64,000 nucleotides of DNA from Chionoecetes opilio (GCA_016584305.1 JACEEZ010019116.1:19197-83196); one strand, 5' to 3'. Positions 31,713 through 44,390 are shown, numbered from the stretch's first letter. Translations and numbers: made by a program. Notes: generated by a model from the letters alone, not told the origin.

Positions 31713-34657
31713 TTTACACAAAAAACCCTTTAAAAACTCGGCACGAAGGGGGCCCCCGGGCCCTTGCCGATTTTTCCCAATATGCCGAGTTATGCAAATG
31801 CCCCCTGTTTGGGAAAAAAATTAAAAAATTTTTGAAAATTCCCTGAAACCGGGAAAATGCCCGAGCCCGGCCCCCCCCCAATAGGGGAATGGGTTTGTTA
31901 CCCGGGGGGTTTTTGGACCCCCTCCCGGGGGGTTTGGGCTTTTTTAAACCACTGAGGAGAGGAGGGAAAGGGGGAGGAGGAGGAAAAGGGAAGAGGAGAT
32001 AAGGAGGACCTACAGCCCGGCGAAAAAAAAACTTGGGGACCCCAAAAAAATTTTGGGAGGGGAAAATTAACGTCCTTAGCGGGTTTTGGGGCCAATTTTT
32101 TTTTAGGAGCGTTTGGGAAAATTTTTTAAATTTTTTTGAATATAGCAGTGCATTAGGCTGTCTGCTGTAAAATTCCTCGCTGCTGCCCTGCTCTGTACTT
32201 TTCCAAACATCATAGGGGGAGGTTTTTGTGTTTTTGGTTTTTCCCAAACCTTTCCCATACCCTTACTCGCCCCTCCCCCTTTTTAAAAACCCCCCCCTCC
32301 AGGTCTTTTCTAAAGCATTATGCCCGGGGAAATCTTTAAACAAATTTTTGAAGAAGGGCACATATAGTAGTAACCTTGTATCCCAAAATGGGGAAAAAAA
32401 AATTGTCCAGATAGCGAGGGGGAAGGGTGTGTGTTTCCCAAAAAAACCCTCTCGGGGTGGGCTGGCGGGGGCAGGGGTGGGAGTTAGAGACTGTTTTTTG
32501 GGAGGAGAAAGGGGCAGGGCGGGCCAAGAAAAACTTCAAAGAAGACCCGATTTAAATGTTAAAAAAGATTATTGACACAACAATTTAAATTTTTTGCAGT
32601 TGATCATGTTCTTTGAAGTTTTTCCTTGGTCGGCCCCCCCCTTTCTTCCACACCAAAACAGTCCCCTAATTCCCCCTCTTGCCCCCCGCCTGCACCCCCA
32701 AACCGGGGACAGTATGTTTGGAAAAACACAAACCCCCCCCTATTGGCCCAAAGGTTTTCCCCCTTCGATTTCAAGGTTACTATTGTGTTTCTTCACAATT
32801 GATAGAGATTTGCCCTGCCCCCCCCCCAAAGCTTTAGTAGACCTGGAGGATGCGGTAGAAGATGGAGGGGGCGAATAAGGGGATAGGAAGTTTTGGGGAA
32901 ACCCCAAAAACCCAAAAACCTCTTCCCATGATTTACTTTGGGGGGTAATTTCAAAATGCTCGTTTAAATTTCCCCCCCCGGGGGAGATTTTCCCCCGTCG
33001 TACCTCCACTGGTAAAATCTACAAGAAAATTCCCCGACGGTGGGAAATTTTACAGGGGTACCAAAACAAACGGCCCAAAGCGGCATCAGTTTTTTGACTG
33101 TTTTAACATATCTAATACATTTTTCTAAATGAAATTTTTTCATTTCGGGCATTAAAAATAAAAGCTAAGTTTGTGTTCGCCCCTTGTCTGAGGCGCGTTT
33201 TGGGGCAGAAAAAATTTGGGCCCGAGTGATGCTTGCGGGGTACATTTGGGAAAGGCCCCCCCGCACTGCTCCACACAATGGCCACCTCCCCTTTTTTCCC
33301 CCGCCCCCGGCTTCCTCACAAATTTAAAACACCTATATAAAGGGCCTTTTGGACCCCGATTTTTAAACCCTTTAAAGATGACAGTGGCATTTAAAAGTGT
33401 ATGGGGTGTCCCCTCTCGGTTGTGTTGAAAACTCTCCTGTAATGGTCTGGGAAGAAAAACGATTGGGAAAAAGTGGAGAGCGGGGTGAAAGGGGGGTGTG
33501 CAAGTTGTTTGCCAATCAAACTGACTCAAACCTTTCCCCCCCTGAACTTTGCGCGTTGCGTCGTAAATTTTTATTCTTGTATTAAACCAAAAAAACCCTA
33601 CAACGGGGGGAGGGAAAAAATTTTTGGGAAAATGGCCCTTGGAAGATACAGAGCGGGGAGCAGCGAAAGGGAAACTACAGTAACACCCCAAGCCTGCCCG
33701 ATATACAAAAAACCCTAAAAATATTCAATCGTCCCCCCCGAAATTGGCAAAAAAAGCTAAGGACGTTAATTTTTCCCGTCCTAAGTTTTTTTTGGGCCCC
33801 CGGAAGTAGTACGAACGATACTTTATCGTGGGGTCTTTTAAAATTTTCAGGTGGGGCCCATTCTTAAAAGGCCCAAACCTTTGAACCAGCTGCTCCCGTA
33901 AGGAAAAAACCCCAAAAAAAAAAGGAAAAAAAAAAAACAAAAAACCATAAAAGCTATACTAAAACCTAATATAAAAAAGTATACTAAGCGGTAGAGGTCA
34001 CAAGAAGAAGAAGCCTACTGAGAAAAAAAAAATTATAGTAATTTTACGAGCAAATGTTTATTTTTATTTTTTTTTTTCTTAAGTTTTCCCCCTCCCAAAA
34101 ATCAGAGCAAGTCTTCCAAATGCAGCGTTTTATAATTAAACCGTAAAATCGGCTATGCTGGTATTAGGGAGGCGTCGGGCAACCTGCATTTTCGTACAAG
34201 TCTAGCGTCCTGCTCCAAGATGTAAAAAAAGATGCCAGTACTGGGGAAAAGGGGGGGATCATGCGCGACTCCGCGTTTGCTCCCAAAGAGACCCCGGTAT
34301 GGGAAAAAAGGGTAGCAAAATACCAAAAGTTGGAAAAAGTTACCATTACACCAAAGATGGGGATACAGAGCAGGTGGGGTACCACGCATGGGGCTGACAC
34401 TTATGCGACTAGGATATCCCCGAGTGTAAGAAAAGGAGATTTAACTCGGAAATTTGCGAGATTCAGTATTCTTTCCCGACTTCTGTAACATGTTCAAAAA
34501 AAGGTTGTGAGGGCTGATTGCCGAGTGAAAACCCAAAGAAAGCAGTTTATGGGAAAACATGCCGAGATAAAAATTTTTTGCAGCTGTCTTTGCCTTTGCC
34601 GAGTTATATAAAATTCCGAGTTTTTTAAATGCAGAGTTATAAGGTTTTAGTGTAATA
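31713..34657. mobile_element. CACTAAAACC pogo-like element, long noisy copy
   Basis: Left block AAAACTCGGCACGAAGGGGG...CCTTGCCGA...TATGCCGAGTTATGCAAA (31,733-31,800) and right block TTGCCGAGTTATATAAAATT...GAGTTATAAGGTTTTAGTG (34,595-34,652) match the ends of the element at 7251-7786. Nearly 3 kb between them is homopolymer-inflated with no recognisable transposase. A further left end of the same family starts at about 34,675. Confidence 0.5.
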
Positions 34658-35766
34658 GGTGTCTCGAGCTTGCTGTACACTAAAACCTTTAAAACTGGGA
34701 AATTTAAAAATACTCGGAAAGGCAAAGAAGAGGAAAAAAATTTGTATTCGCATTTTTGCCGAGTTATAACTGATCTTTTGGGTTTTACATCGGCATCCCC
34801 TCAGTCTTCTTCTTCTCTTAAGGGGTATTACGGGGGCACATTCTGCTCGGAGCAGTTTTCACTGGCATTTTGAGGTTTTTTTGCTCAACCAAAGCCTGTT
34901 TGTTGAGAAAAAGAGGGAACTATTTTAAAGCTTTTTTGCTCTCTTTCAGTGAGCAAAAAACTTTTTTCTGTTATAAAGGACCAAAATTGGGTTTACTATA
35001 TTATTTTTGAAAGATCTTTTCTTCTAAACTCTCAGAAGACATCTACTTCCTGCTGACTGGACAACGAGAGGGAAAAGCTTACTTTTGACTTAGTTAGGCA
35101 CATCCTACAATAGGGAAAACATATATACCCCTTTTATTTTTTAAAAAAAAAACATTAAAAAAGAAAAAAAACCCCCTCAAATACTAAGAACCGACCTTCC
35201 GTCATTTTTTTTGGGTGATACCAGGCACAAGTGTGTTCGAGGCCTACGGGTTGTAGTGACGGGGGTGTATGGGGAAAGCGGAGAGGCTAAAGCAGTGTTG
35301 CACCAGAGTGTGTGGTCTGCTAAAAGCGAACCGTATTTCTCGACCACTAAAACGGCGTCAGCCCCGTCCCCGCCAGGGGTACGGCGCGGCCACAGTGGCC
35401 ATAGAAGTCCCTCGGGGATTAAAAGGAATTTTAAAATGAATCAAAAACCTTTGGGCCCTAATCAAAAACCTTTTTTTAATTGGTAATTAAATTTGAGTAT
35501 TTTTTTGACACTGTTTTTGAGATTTTCGTACATCCGGGTGTCATTTCGTAACTCTAGTAGTCAAATTAACTCGCGCTGAGTGTAAAAAGGGGAAAAACTA
35601 TGGGTTTTATATGACAACAAACAAAACTTTTTTTGGGAATAATGGCCCAGAGTTCGCGGGCATTTTTTAGAGACACCAACTATTTTTTCTTTGGGCCCAC
35701 TAGGGGCTGTTCTAATGGGATGTTTTATTTTTCGCAACACCCCCACCCCCCCCAAAAAAATTTATA
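34658..35766. other. No gene seen
   Basis: Begins with another CACTAAAACCTTTAAAACT end (about 34,675-34,780) and then has no recognised repeat or domain. Partly noisy sequence. Confidence 0.4.
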
Positions 35767-37250
35767 ATAATTAAAACCTAACCTAAACCCTTTAAAGGTT
35801 TTTTTAATGAAAACCCAACCAAAACCTAAAGGTTTTAAAGAAAACCCAACCCAAAACCTTTTGGGTTTTTTGAAAATTAACCTAACCTTAAGGTTTTAAT
35901 GAAACTTGACCTAACCTTAAAGGTTTTAATGAAACCTAAACCAACCTTTAAGGTTTTTTAAATGAAACTTGACCCAACCTTAAAAGGGTTTTAAGAAAAC
36001 CTAAAACCTAAACCCTTTTGGGTTTTAATTAAACCTAACCTAACTTAAAGGTTTTTAAAGAAACTAACCTAACCTTAAAGGTTTAATGAAAATTAACCTA
36101 ACCTTAAAGGTTTAAAGAAACCTAATCTAACCTTATAGGTTTTAAAAAAACCAAACCTTAAATTTTAATGAAACCTAACCTAACCTTATAGGTTTAATTA
36201 AAACCCAACCTAAAATTAAAAGGGTTTTAATGAAACCTAACCTAAACCCTTTAAAAGGTTTTAAAGAAACTTTTAAACCCCTTAAAGGTTTTAATGAAAC
36301 CTAATTAACCTTTTAGGTTTTAATGAAACCCAAAAATTAAATTTAAGAAAAACCCAACTTCCTTAAGGTTTTAATGAACCTAACCAAACCCTTAAAGGTT
36401 TTAATGAAAACCCAATCTAACCTTATGTTTTTTAAATTTAAAACCTAACCTTATAGGTTTTAATGAAAACCCAATCTAACCTTAAAAAGGGTTTTTAAAG
36501 AAACCTAAACCAACCCCAAAATTTTTTTAACCTAACCAACCTTAAAGGTTTTTTTGAAATTTACCTAACCTTAAAGGGTTTTTTTGAAACCACCTAGCCT
36601 TAAAGGTTTTTTAAAGAAAACCTAACAACCTTAAAGGGTTTTTTAAAGAAACCCAACCTTACCTAAACCTTAAAGGTTTTAATAAACCAATCTAAACCCT
36701 TAAGGTTTTTTAATTAAACCTAACCTAACCCAACCTTTAAAGGTTTTTTAAAGAAACCCAAACTAAACCCTTTTGGTTTTTTAAAGAAACCAAAACCCAA
36801 CCCTTTAAAGGTTTTAATGAAAAATAAACCCAACCTTTAAAAGGGTTTTTAAAAAACCTAACCCAAACCTTAAAGGGTTTTTAAAGAAACTTAACCAACC
36901 CTTTAAAATTTTAATGAAACCTAACTAACCTTTGTTTTAATGAAACCTAACCTAAAACCCTTAAAAAAATTTTAATGAAACCTAACCTAACCTTTAAAAG
37001 GTTTTTAAAGAAAACCCAAAACCCCAACCTTAAATTTTAAAAGAAAACTAATCTAACTTTATAGGTTTTAATTAAACTAACCTAAACCCTTAAAGGGTTT
37101 TAAAAAGAAAAACCCAACCTAACCTTTAGGGTTTTAAAGAAACCTCCTAACCTTAAGGCTTTTTTAAACCCAACCTAACCTAAAGTTTTAAATTTAAACC
37201 TAAACCTACCTTTAAAGGGTTTTTTTAACCAAAACCCAACTTTAACCCAA
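35767..37250. repeat. 30-bp satellite array
   Basis: About 48 head-to-tail units; the cleanest is GAAACCTAACCTAACCTTAA followed by AGGTTTTAAT. The unit contains CCTAACCTAACC, like the arthropod telomere motif, and a palindrome AACCTTAAAGGTT. Units vary by extra A/T/C in homopolymers and by ATG-to-AAG changes, and the array ends in a poly(T) run at 37,259-37,284. Confidence 0.85.
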
Positions 37251-38640
37251 AGTAAAAACTTTTTTTTTTTTTTTTTTTTTTTTTGCGCAAAAAAAAGCTA
37301 TCTCCATTACAAAAAACACCGCGTATTAGGAAGCGCTTGATAAAATTTATCATAACCGCACCGGTCTGTATGCATTTTTTTCATCAAAACACAGATCCCC
37401 CTGTAATATTTTTGTTGGAGACTCAGGGAAAATTTCTCAGTGAGCAGAAAAGTGCCGTGTAATACGCCTTTGATCGCTTTGTAAGTCGTCTGCAAGCTCA
37501 GCTCGAACTTTCATAAGTCGCATAATGTCCGCCAGGCTAGTCTCAACCTTGCTTTCTTTGCTACGTATTTTCCCCTGTTTTGGGATTCATCATACAGTAC
37601 TGTATTTTTAAGATGTCACTCCATCACACAAAGGGGGTCTCCAGCAAAAAGGAAAAGAATTTAAGACCTTAGCCGCAGGGAAAAAGGGGAAAGTGTGGCA
37701 AAATGGGTGGAATGAGCACATGATAAAAACCAAACAGTGTTAAACCCGAAAGTTTTTTTATTTTTGGTCCGATAAATTTTTGGCCGTGAACGATTCCCAA
37801 AGTTTAGTCTTTTGGACGTTACGGCTGAAAGACCAGGACCCGTAAACAGTGACCTTCAAACTCCCCAAAAAGAAAAGTATCCCCTTTAAATTTAAAAAAA
37901 GTACCAAAATTTTTTTCAAAATGCACACGGGAAAATAAATTATATAAAAAATGTTTTACATGGGAATAAATTATTAAAATTGTTTGTTGATTAACATCTT
38001 ACGATTAGCAGCCCGGTTCCTGTGGTGCCGGCAGCGGAAAATGGCTCTAAACTCGTTAGTAGGTTTTTCCCTTTGCATAATGAAAGAATTTCAGCTACAA
38101 ACTATTTATTTTTTTAACTGGACGAGTAAAAACACTAACACCCCCCGATCATGACCATAGGGTAATTCTACTTACAGTAGTATCTCTGGTCCAAAACCCA
38201 CTATGTAAAACCCTCCCCCGGGAACTGTTGCCTGCCTGCCTCGAAAGAACTTGGGGGGGGCATTCAAAAAAGGGGTTCCTTTTAGGATTGTTTAAAAAAC
38301 GGCCCCCGTTTCTCAACCCGGGGCAACACAGTTATTTTAAAAAAAAAGGCTAAACATGGGAGTTATGTGTTGTTTTACAAGGGGAAAACCCTGAGTACTG
38401 AGCGCTACAATGAGTTTAAAAATCACCAGCTATCACCCTTTGTGTTTTTCAAAATTGCCACCAAAAACAATGTAGAAGAAAAATAGAACTAAAAAAGGGC
38501 CTAGCAGTGGTAGGTATGGAGTCCATACCCCCAACCCCCCCCCCCCCCACAAAAACCCCATGAAAAAATCCCCCCCTATTCAACTCAGGGCTACCCCCCT
38601 CTGCTCACTCCCCCTACCCCCCCCCGCTCACTCATCCCCC
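37251..38640. other. No gene seen; low-quality, homopolymer-rich
   Basis: A poly(T) run is followed by AT-rich sequence. 37,610-37,690 has a short basic ORF-like stretch after ATGTCACTCCATCAC that could be the start of a pogo-type transposase, but it is unsupported. 38,530-38,640 is C-rich. No feature I can defend. Confidence 0.35.
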
Positions 38641-39301
38641 TCTCCATCACACCACACACTTTTAAAGATCGTTCCACATATCCTAACTCTCATAAATCTT
38701 TGCCATAACTCGTAAATTATCACCTACATACATATTCAAACCACTACAAACCTTAATTTCCACATCATATGAACAGCCCCGTCTGTCTAACTTCCCGGGC
38801 TCATGCGGGGTGCTGTCTGCTGCTCGCCACTCGGGTGAGGGTGATACCTCAAGATCAAGATCATGAGGGTCGCGTGTCGCACCCACCACTCACGGTGACT
38901 CACCACATGACAAAAACACCACAAGTGTCTGGATTTCTTTAATGGATTTATTTTGTTTTTATACCTGCCCTATTCAATGGGTGGCTCACTCCTATCTTCT
39001 CACTTTACTCCTTCTCAGTGTTTTTTAAGTGCTTGTGTGACTTGATATCCAGCTTCACTATGTCTGATCTGATGCCCAGATTTTTGCTAGTGATAGTGAT
39101 TCAGAGTAGTGGTTGAAAAATAGTGTATATATAAAGCCTCCCTCTGCTGGCAAGAATCAACTGCGGTGTGCAAACAAGTGTGTTGATTTTTTGTTTTATT
39201 AATTGCATTTTCTATTTTAGTTTATTCATAAAAAAATTTGTGCATATATTGTATGGGGAGGGGAACCCCCCCCCCCCCCATTAAGTCGTAATATTCTATT
39301 A
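38641..39301. other. Unrecognised clean stretch
   Basis: 38,650-38,940 is not homopolymer-inflated and has a 68-codon minus-strand ORF (38,889-38,683; contains RDPHDLDLEVSPSPEWR). No domain or repeat match seen inside the window. 38,940-39,300 is AT-rich with a poly(C) run at 39,268-39,280. Confidence 0.3.
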
Positions 39302-41225
39302 CCGTATTTTACGGCTTATAAGAACGCACTATTTTTCCAAAAAAATACACTGAAAAACACTCATGCGTCTTCCAAGACAAATGTGTAGGAGGTTAGCTTA
39401 GGTAGCTATTCAATTCAGCCTCTTGTATGATGTAACCTCAGTACATACCTGTTAAGGGGAGAGTCCCCATGAATTAAAAATTGCATCTATGGTCATGAAT
39501 AATGTATATGTTGTGTATAGTACCCTTGTTATCACATGAACATTTCAAGCTGATCAGATAAAATGAAAATTAGAAAAATTTAAGTAAAATAATTTTGTCA
39601 GTTTTTGATGAAATTTTGAATTTATTTTTCTCAGCCATTTTTTGACCGATTTCCTTGTGACATGCGCATCTGATAATTCATTGTTATTCTAACAATTTGT
39701 CTTGTTGTAAAACTGTTTCGTTAATTTGTAAAAAAAAAAAAAAAAATACCTACATATTTTTTTTTGGATAATTTTCCCAATATCAAAGCTAAGCCTTTAA
39801 AAAAAAAAACATGACAGATTTTCTACGATATTGATTTTGTGTGTCCTAAAGTTTCGTGAAAATCGTGCCAAAAAATAAAAGCAGAAAATAATTTTATTCA
39901 TTTTATATATACTAGTTTTGAAAAAAACGCGTTTGAAGTTTTGCTAAAGTTTCTGCGCTCCAGTGAAGGTACTATACTGTCAATGCTACTTTCATATGAA
40001 TTTTATGGGATCAGTTATCACATATCAATGCATGCATAAAAGGATCTGGCACCTTGTCCCCCCCCTTATAAAGGTATTAATTAATCGCTCAAAGGCGAGG
40101 CCACGCCCCTCATTGTTTGCAAGGTTCGATCAAAATTCACAAGGTGCATAGCTTTCGGTTGGAATTCCTTTGTCTGTTTTCCTCTTCTTGTTTATTGTCT
40201 TCTTCAGTGTAATTCTTCTCTTTTAGCTCTTTTCTAGTCCTTTTTGCATGTATACATTTGTTCCAAAATGTTTGTGAACAGGTTGCACTTTTCAGATCCA
40301 TAACTGTGTTCCAGAATTGTTACCTGGGTACACAAAATTCACCCTGAAGATTGCTGCTGTTTTTTTTTTTTAAAGGCTTAGTTTTGATATATGAGAAAAT
40401 TATCCAAAAAAAAATCAAAAATTCAATTTTTTTACTACAAGTTTTGAAAGTTTAAATGCCCCTCGCTATAGGCATTTAAATTTATGTCCAACTGAAAAAA
40501 ATTCCACCATTCGAAAGCCAAAGGATAGGGTGTTGCCATAGACCATATAACTGAAATTCGTATTTAAAAAAAATATTTTCATATTTTCAAGGTGGACTTT
40601 TTTAAGGACTAAATACTTAAGAGTATTTAGAATACCATAAGACATTCAAATCAACTACTAATCTGTCCTCACCCTGTGATCTTTACACGATAATGGCGGG
40701 AGCCTTTCCGCCCCGGCAGATTGGCGCCAATAGCCATTGCGTATATAAGGAACTTGTTTGTTACATTAGATAAAAATTTGTATACATATGTACATGCAGC
40801 CACCAAAAATACTACACGCATACAGGAAAATTCAAACAATACGTGGTGAGGCACAGGAGGCAGGCAACGTAGTGAGGCACGGGAAGGCGTGAGAGGTGTT
40901 TGTTTACACTCAGGACGACAAAGCCAGACTCAGCTGATCGGCACATCAGGCAGGCACACAGCTGCGGTAAGGTTTTCACTCCCGCCGTCTGACCTGCGTG
41001 CACATGTTCAGCCAGCCAACATGAGGATTTACTTATACTATCGCATACAATCTAGAAAATAAAAATGGCTGATGAGCAGTGCTGAATGAAGATAATGAAT
41101 AGTGAGTGTGTTCTTGTGTAAAAATGAATGTATATCGGACAAGTTTTTTTTTCTTCTTATAAATTTATATCCAAAATCAGGGTGCGTCTTCCAAGATGCA
41201 GCGTCTTATAAGCCGTAAAATACGG
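39302..41225. mobile_element. H element copy 2
   Basis: Ends CCGTATTTTACGGCTTATA and complement, TA on both sides (39,300-01, 41,226-27). Matches H1 from 16,460 to 17,870 (GGCGGGAGCC, GGCAGATTGGCGCCAA, GAGGCACAGGAGGCAGGC), but lacks F5 and E2. Holds K2 (39,456-40,601). No ORF. Confidence 0.75.
39456..40601. mobile_element. K element copy 2 (TTAA, 1.15 kb)
   Basis: Left end GGGGAGAGTCCCCATGAATT after TTAA; right end GGTGGACTTTT before TTAA (degenerate). Inverted relative to K1 at 49,861-51,043, with which it shares TGCAATTTTTAATTC-like subterminal sequence and a central block (GCGCTCCAGTGAAGGTACTA). A short ORF near 39,963 exists in both but is not conserved as protein. Non-autonomous, piggyBac- or Kolobok-like by target site only. 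Confidence 0.65.
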
Positions 41226-42062
41226 TAATCGGAAAGGGTTAGAACCCCTATTGTTCCGACTTAAAGAAGTTTTACAGTATACCTCAAAACTATTTCAACA
41301 ATTGATGGCAAGAAACTTTATATCATGATGGGTATGAATGACCGGCACTGTTATTATTCGACTGGATCCAGATATCCGATCCAGCCATCCAGATTAGCTA
41401 GATATGTGGTATTCGGTTATCTGGTCAAATAACTATCCAGTGCAACCCTACAATTTAGTTTGGGAGGTGTCTTTACACTCCTACCTTGAAAATTATAAGT
41501 TGTAGAATGATGGAAAATATAAACAGGAAGAGAGCTCCCAAGTTTATAAGTGAATGGAATGAAAGAGTGAGAGTACTGGTAACTCTTGCATTAGTAGGAT
41601 GGATAAAATAGGGATGAGAATGAGTAGAAAGTCTTGTGCAGCAAGCCTGCAGGTGGGGGAGAGGTAAGTAGTTAGCATGAAAATAACGGTAGGAGAAAGC
41701 AATAGAAGCAACATTGCGGCGGTGATTCAAAGTTTGAAGATAGTCTGGGCACTACTTTATGTCACATACTTCACTTGCCTAAGTAATACAGTACCCGACA
41801 TAAATATTGGCCGCGTCGGTCATATGCCTAATGCGTCAGAAAACATTTGATAACATTTATGAAGGATGGCTGCTTACTTTTAATTTTATACTTTGACGGC
41901 ATCCCACCATGTCTAATGCATTCTGTTAGGCATAATGAAACAATTTATATCACCTTTTGTAGTACTGTGGATAGAGGGATTTCTGCCAACATTAGCGCTG
42001 TATTTTCACGTTATAAACAAAGGCAAACCGGCTCCCAGAGCAAACTACGGAAAAACTACATA

Positions 42063-43684
42063 CAGGGAAGTCCCGAAGATACGAGCAGTTAGGTTCCACC
42101 TGGCATACTCGTAAAGCGAAATCTCGTATAGCGAAATACATAACTAATGGTAAAATATAGGTTTGGTTCCAGACCCCATCAAAGACATGTTTTTCAAGCT
42201 AAAATAAACTGTACCAGTCCCAAGGTTGGGGTCGCACACCTGGCTAATTAGAGAGAACTGCAACTCCGAAATGCCAGTGGTCGCTGGCAGTTTTAACTCA
42301 CAATTTGGTGAAAAGTTGGTCAACTTGAAAGAAAAATATGGGCTTATTCCACTGCACTTAAAACACACAAGTATAATATAAGAACGATTTTCTTCTATAT
42401 GTATATTGTATAGAAGCCTGATTCTGTAAAACATTGTATATAACCAAATAACCAAGTAGGTTATAGTTGAGGAGGCGAGGTAAATGCTACTCTATGATAT
42501 TATATAGTCAATAACGAATGTTTAGAAGTTATCTTTACCTAGGCAGTCATATTTTCCTGTTATTATTGTGTATCAATCAGATAGAAAGCCTGGAAGTGCA
42601 ATGAGTCGACGCGTGAAGTGGCAATGTTTTGATTCAATCTCCCCGCCACAATCTCCCCGCCCACCACTCCCCGCCGCGGCGTATCGCCTCCACAATTATA
42701 ACCTACATTGTCGCAGCAGCAAGCCGATTTCGGCATTCCTTATTCTTCGTTTTTCCAAGGCATTGCTTATTGTATTTTGACAAGCGTTTGCCAGACGCAG
42801 CAGTACTGTCTTAGAAAACAGTGTGAACATCGCCCAAATTTTACATGCCACAATATACATGTAAAAAATATATTAAGCTTTGCTACACGAGGCGAGTAAT
42901 TTGCATTAAATTGCTATTATAGAACGTTCCATCGTAATGCATGTCATCCATATAATTAGTAGAACAGAAGAACTATATTTTTTGGTTTTCAGATGCGGTG
43001 CATCAATGTTTATCGCGAAATTAATTTATGAAAAATATTAGTCGCGGAGGGAAAACACAGTAGACCAACCTTTGAGTTAAAACTGCCAGCGACCACTGGC
43101 ATTTCTCGAGTTTCAGTTCTCTCTAATTACCCCTAAAGGTCAGGCCGCACACCTGGCTAATTACCCTTCAGGTCACGCCTTGCTTGGGGTGACCTGACTG
43201 GGGTCAACCAAAATCCTCCTTTGTCCAGCCTGGGAGTCCTGTAAGTATTCAGTCAGTTACCTACCAACCACTACAGTGAGAGGAACACCACTCCTCTCCC
43301 TGTGTTCCTCTCAGTGTGGTGGTAGTTAGGTAACTGCCAGAAGCTGGTCTAGGAAGCCAGGGCGGGAACCCAGCAACGGAGGTGCGGGAGGAGTTTGGGT
43401 CACGAGCGAGTCAGGTTCACGCCAGGTGTTGGCTTGACCTTTAGGGATAATTAGCCAGGTGTGCGGCCCCAAGCTTGGGGCCACCACAACATCAGATGTA
43501 CAAACATACAGTCCAGATGCATACGTGGTAGGGCGCGCATTTTGAACTTGGTAATTTTACTCACCCCAGTTTGAATGTCGTGGCATTGGATTTTGATCTC
43601 GTATATTGAAAATAGACCCTAATTTACTCAGCTCGTATAATTTATTTCTCGTATACCGAATGCTCGTATAACGGGACTTCCCTG
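42063..43684. mobile_element. E element copy 3
   Basis: Ends CAGGGAAGTCCCG and CGGGACTTCCCTG, TA on both sides (42,061-62, 43,685-86). Orientation opposite to E2. Carries an AATT element at 42,250-43,124 and a strong hairpin at about 43,253-43,345 (AGTTACCTACCAACCAC ... GTGGTAGTTAGGTAACT). Subterminal TACGAGCA and CTCGTATA motifs as in other copies. Confidence 0.8.
42250..43124. mobile_element. AATT element copy 1 (875 bp)
   Basis: Inverted ends AGAGAGAACTGCAACTCCGA and complement, sharing ~50 bp including AATGCCAGTGGTCGCTGGCA. Flanked by AATT (42,246-49, 43,125-28). The empty site in the second half of E2/E3-type sequence reads GGCTAATTACCC, so AATT is a 4-bp duplication. Interior contains an ORF-like block around 42,568-42,780 shared with copy 2 but without domain. 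Superfamily unknown. Confidence 0.75.
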
Positions 43685-43739
43685 TACTCTCAAATTTGAA
43701 TTTAGTGCGCATTTGGCAAATGTGCAAGGGTAACTGGGG

Positions 43740-44390
43740 CAGATCAGTCAGTTGCCAATGAGCTCAAGGTCAATCAGTAATCCATTACAGCTTGTGCAGA
43801 GAGGAGTTAAAGCCCGCGACATTTTAAGACAGTGTTATGCCTCGATCTTGCCTCTTCTGTGGACTAGTGGAAGGTTTATACCAGTGACAAGTGATGACAT
43901 TGGTGCTATTTCGTCACTCCACAGGCAGGACATTCAGTGAAAGATATCGCTGAAAACACAGAAGTTAATGTGAGAAGTGTCAGGCGGTGGGTGCAACGAA
44001 TTACAAACTCTGGTGACGACGATTTGTCACGCAACAAATTACCCCGAGGCAGGCCTCGTAAGACCCACTCGAGGACACTAAGCATCGTCAATTGTGATGG
44101 TGATAAGTGTCCCAGTATTTCCGGCAGACGGTTAAGGAAAATAACCATGTACTGCTGGGTGAGCAGTGTCTGAATGTGGAATCTTCTTCTGAAATGAAGT
44201 GTCTGTCAGGACAGTGCAACGTCAAGTCCATGACAACCTTGGATTTAAGCATTTTGTTGCGCGACCCTAAATCTCTCCTAACACAGTCCAAAGACTACTG
44301 TATAGTGGACTTGTTTCTGGAATCAGCCCATGACCAGTGGAGGCTGATCGGCAAGGTAAACAAGTTTTTCCATGAATAAAGTAGACTATG
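43740..44390 (+). pseudogene. Tc1-like transposase N-terminal fragment
   Basis: After a frame slip near 43,920 the + strand reads AGHSVKDIAENTEVNVRSVR then RWVQRITNSGDDDL and PRGRPRKTHSRT. This is the paired-like helix-turn-helix plus GRPRKT linker of Tc1/mariner transposases, where AG.SxxDIA...TV.RW is typical. The upstream 60 codons (LVQRGVKARDILRQC) do not fit well. No DDE/D catalytic part follows; the sequence turns into unrelated DNA (ORF to 44,379 is unrecognised). A decayed fragment that once bound transposon ends. Confidence 0.6.

Larger units (their letters stand above)
41228..44388. mobile_element. Tc1-like remnant split by E3
   Basis: 41,228-41,790 has no recognised content. From about 41,793 (CAGTACCCGACATAAATATT) a Tc1-like element is suspected: its transposase helix-turn-helix is at 43,927-44,080 and E3 is inserted between. 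I found no matching right terminal repeat, so the extent is approximate. Confidence 0.4.

Noticed and set aside
33152..33691. 179-codon minus-strand ORF
   Set aside because: Lies in the noisy zone, composition is homopolymer-driven, and no domain is recognisable.
35767..37250. CRISPR-like array (30-bp repeats)
   Set aside because: Repeats are contiguous without spacers and the genome is eukaryotic; it is a satellite.
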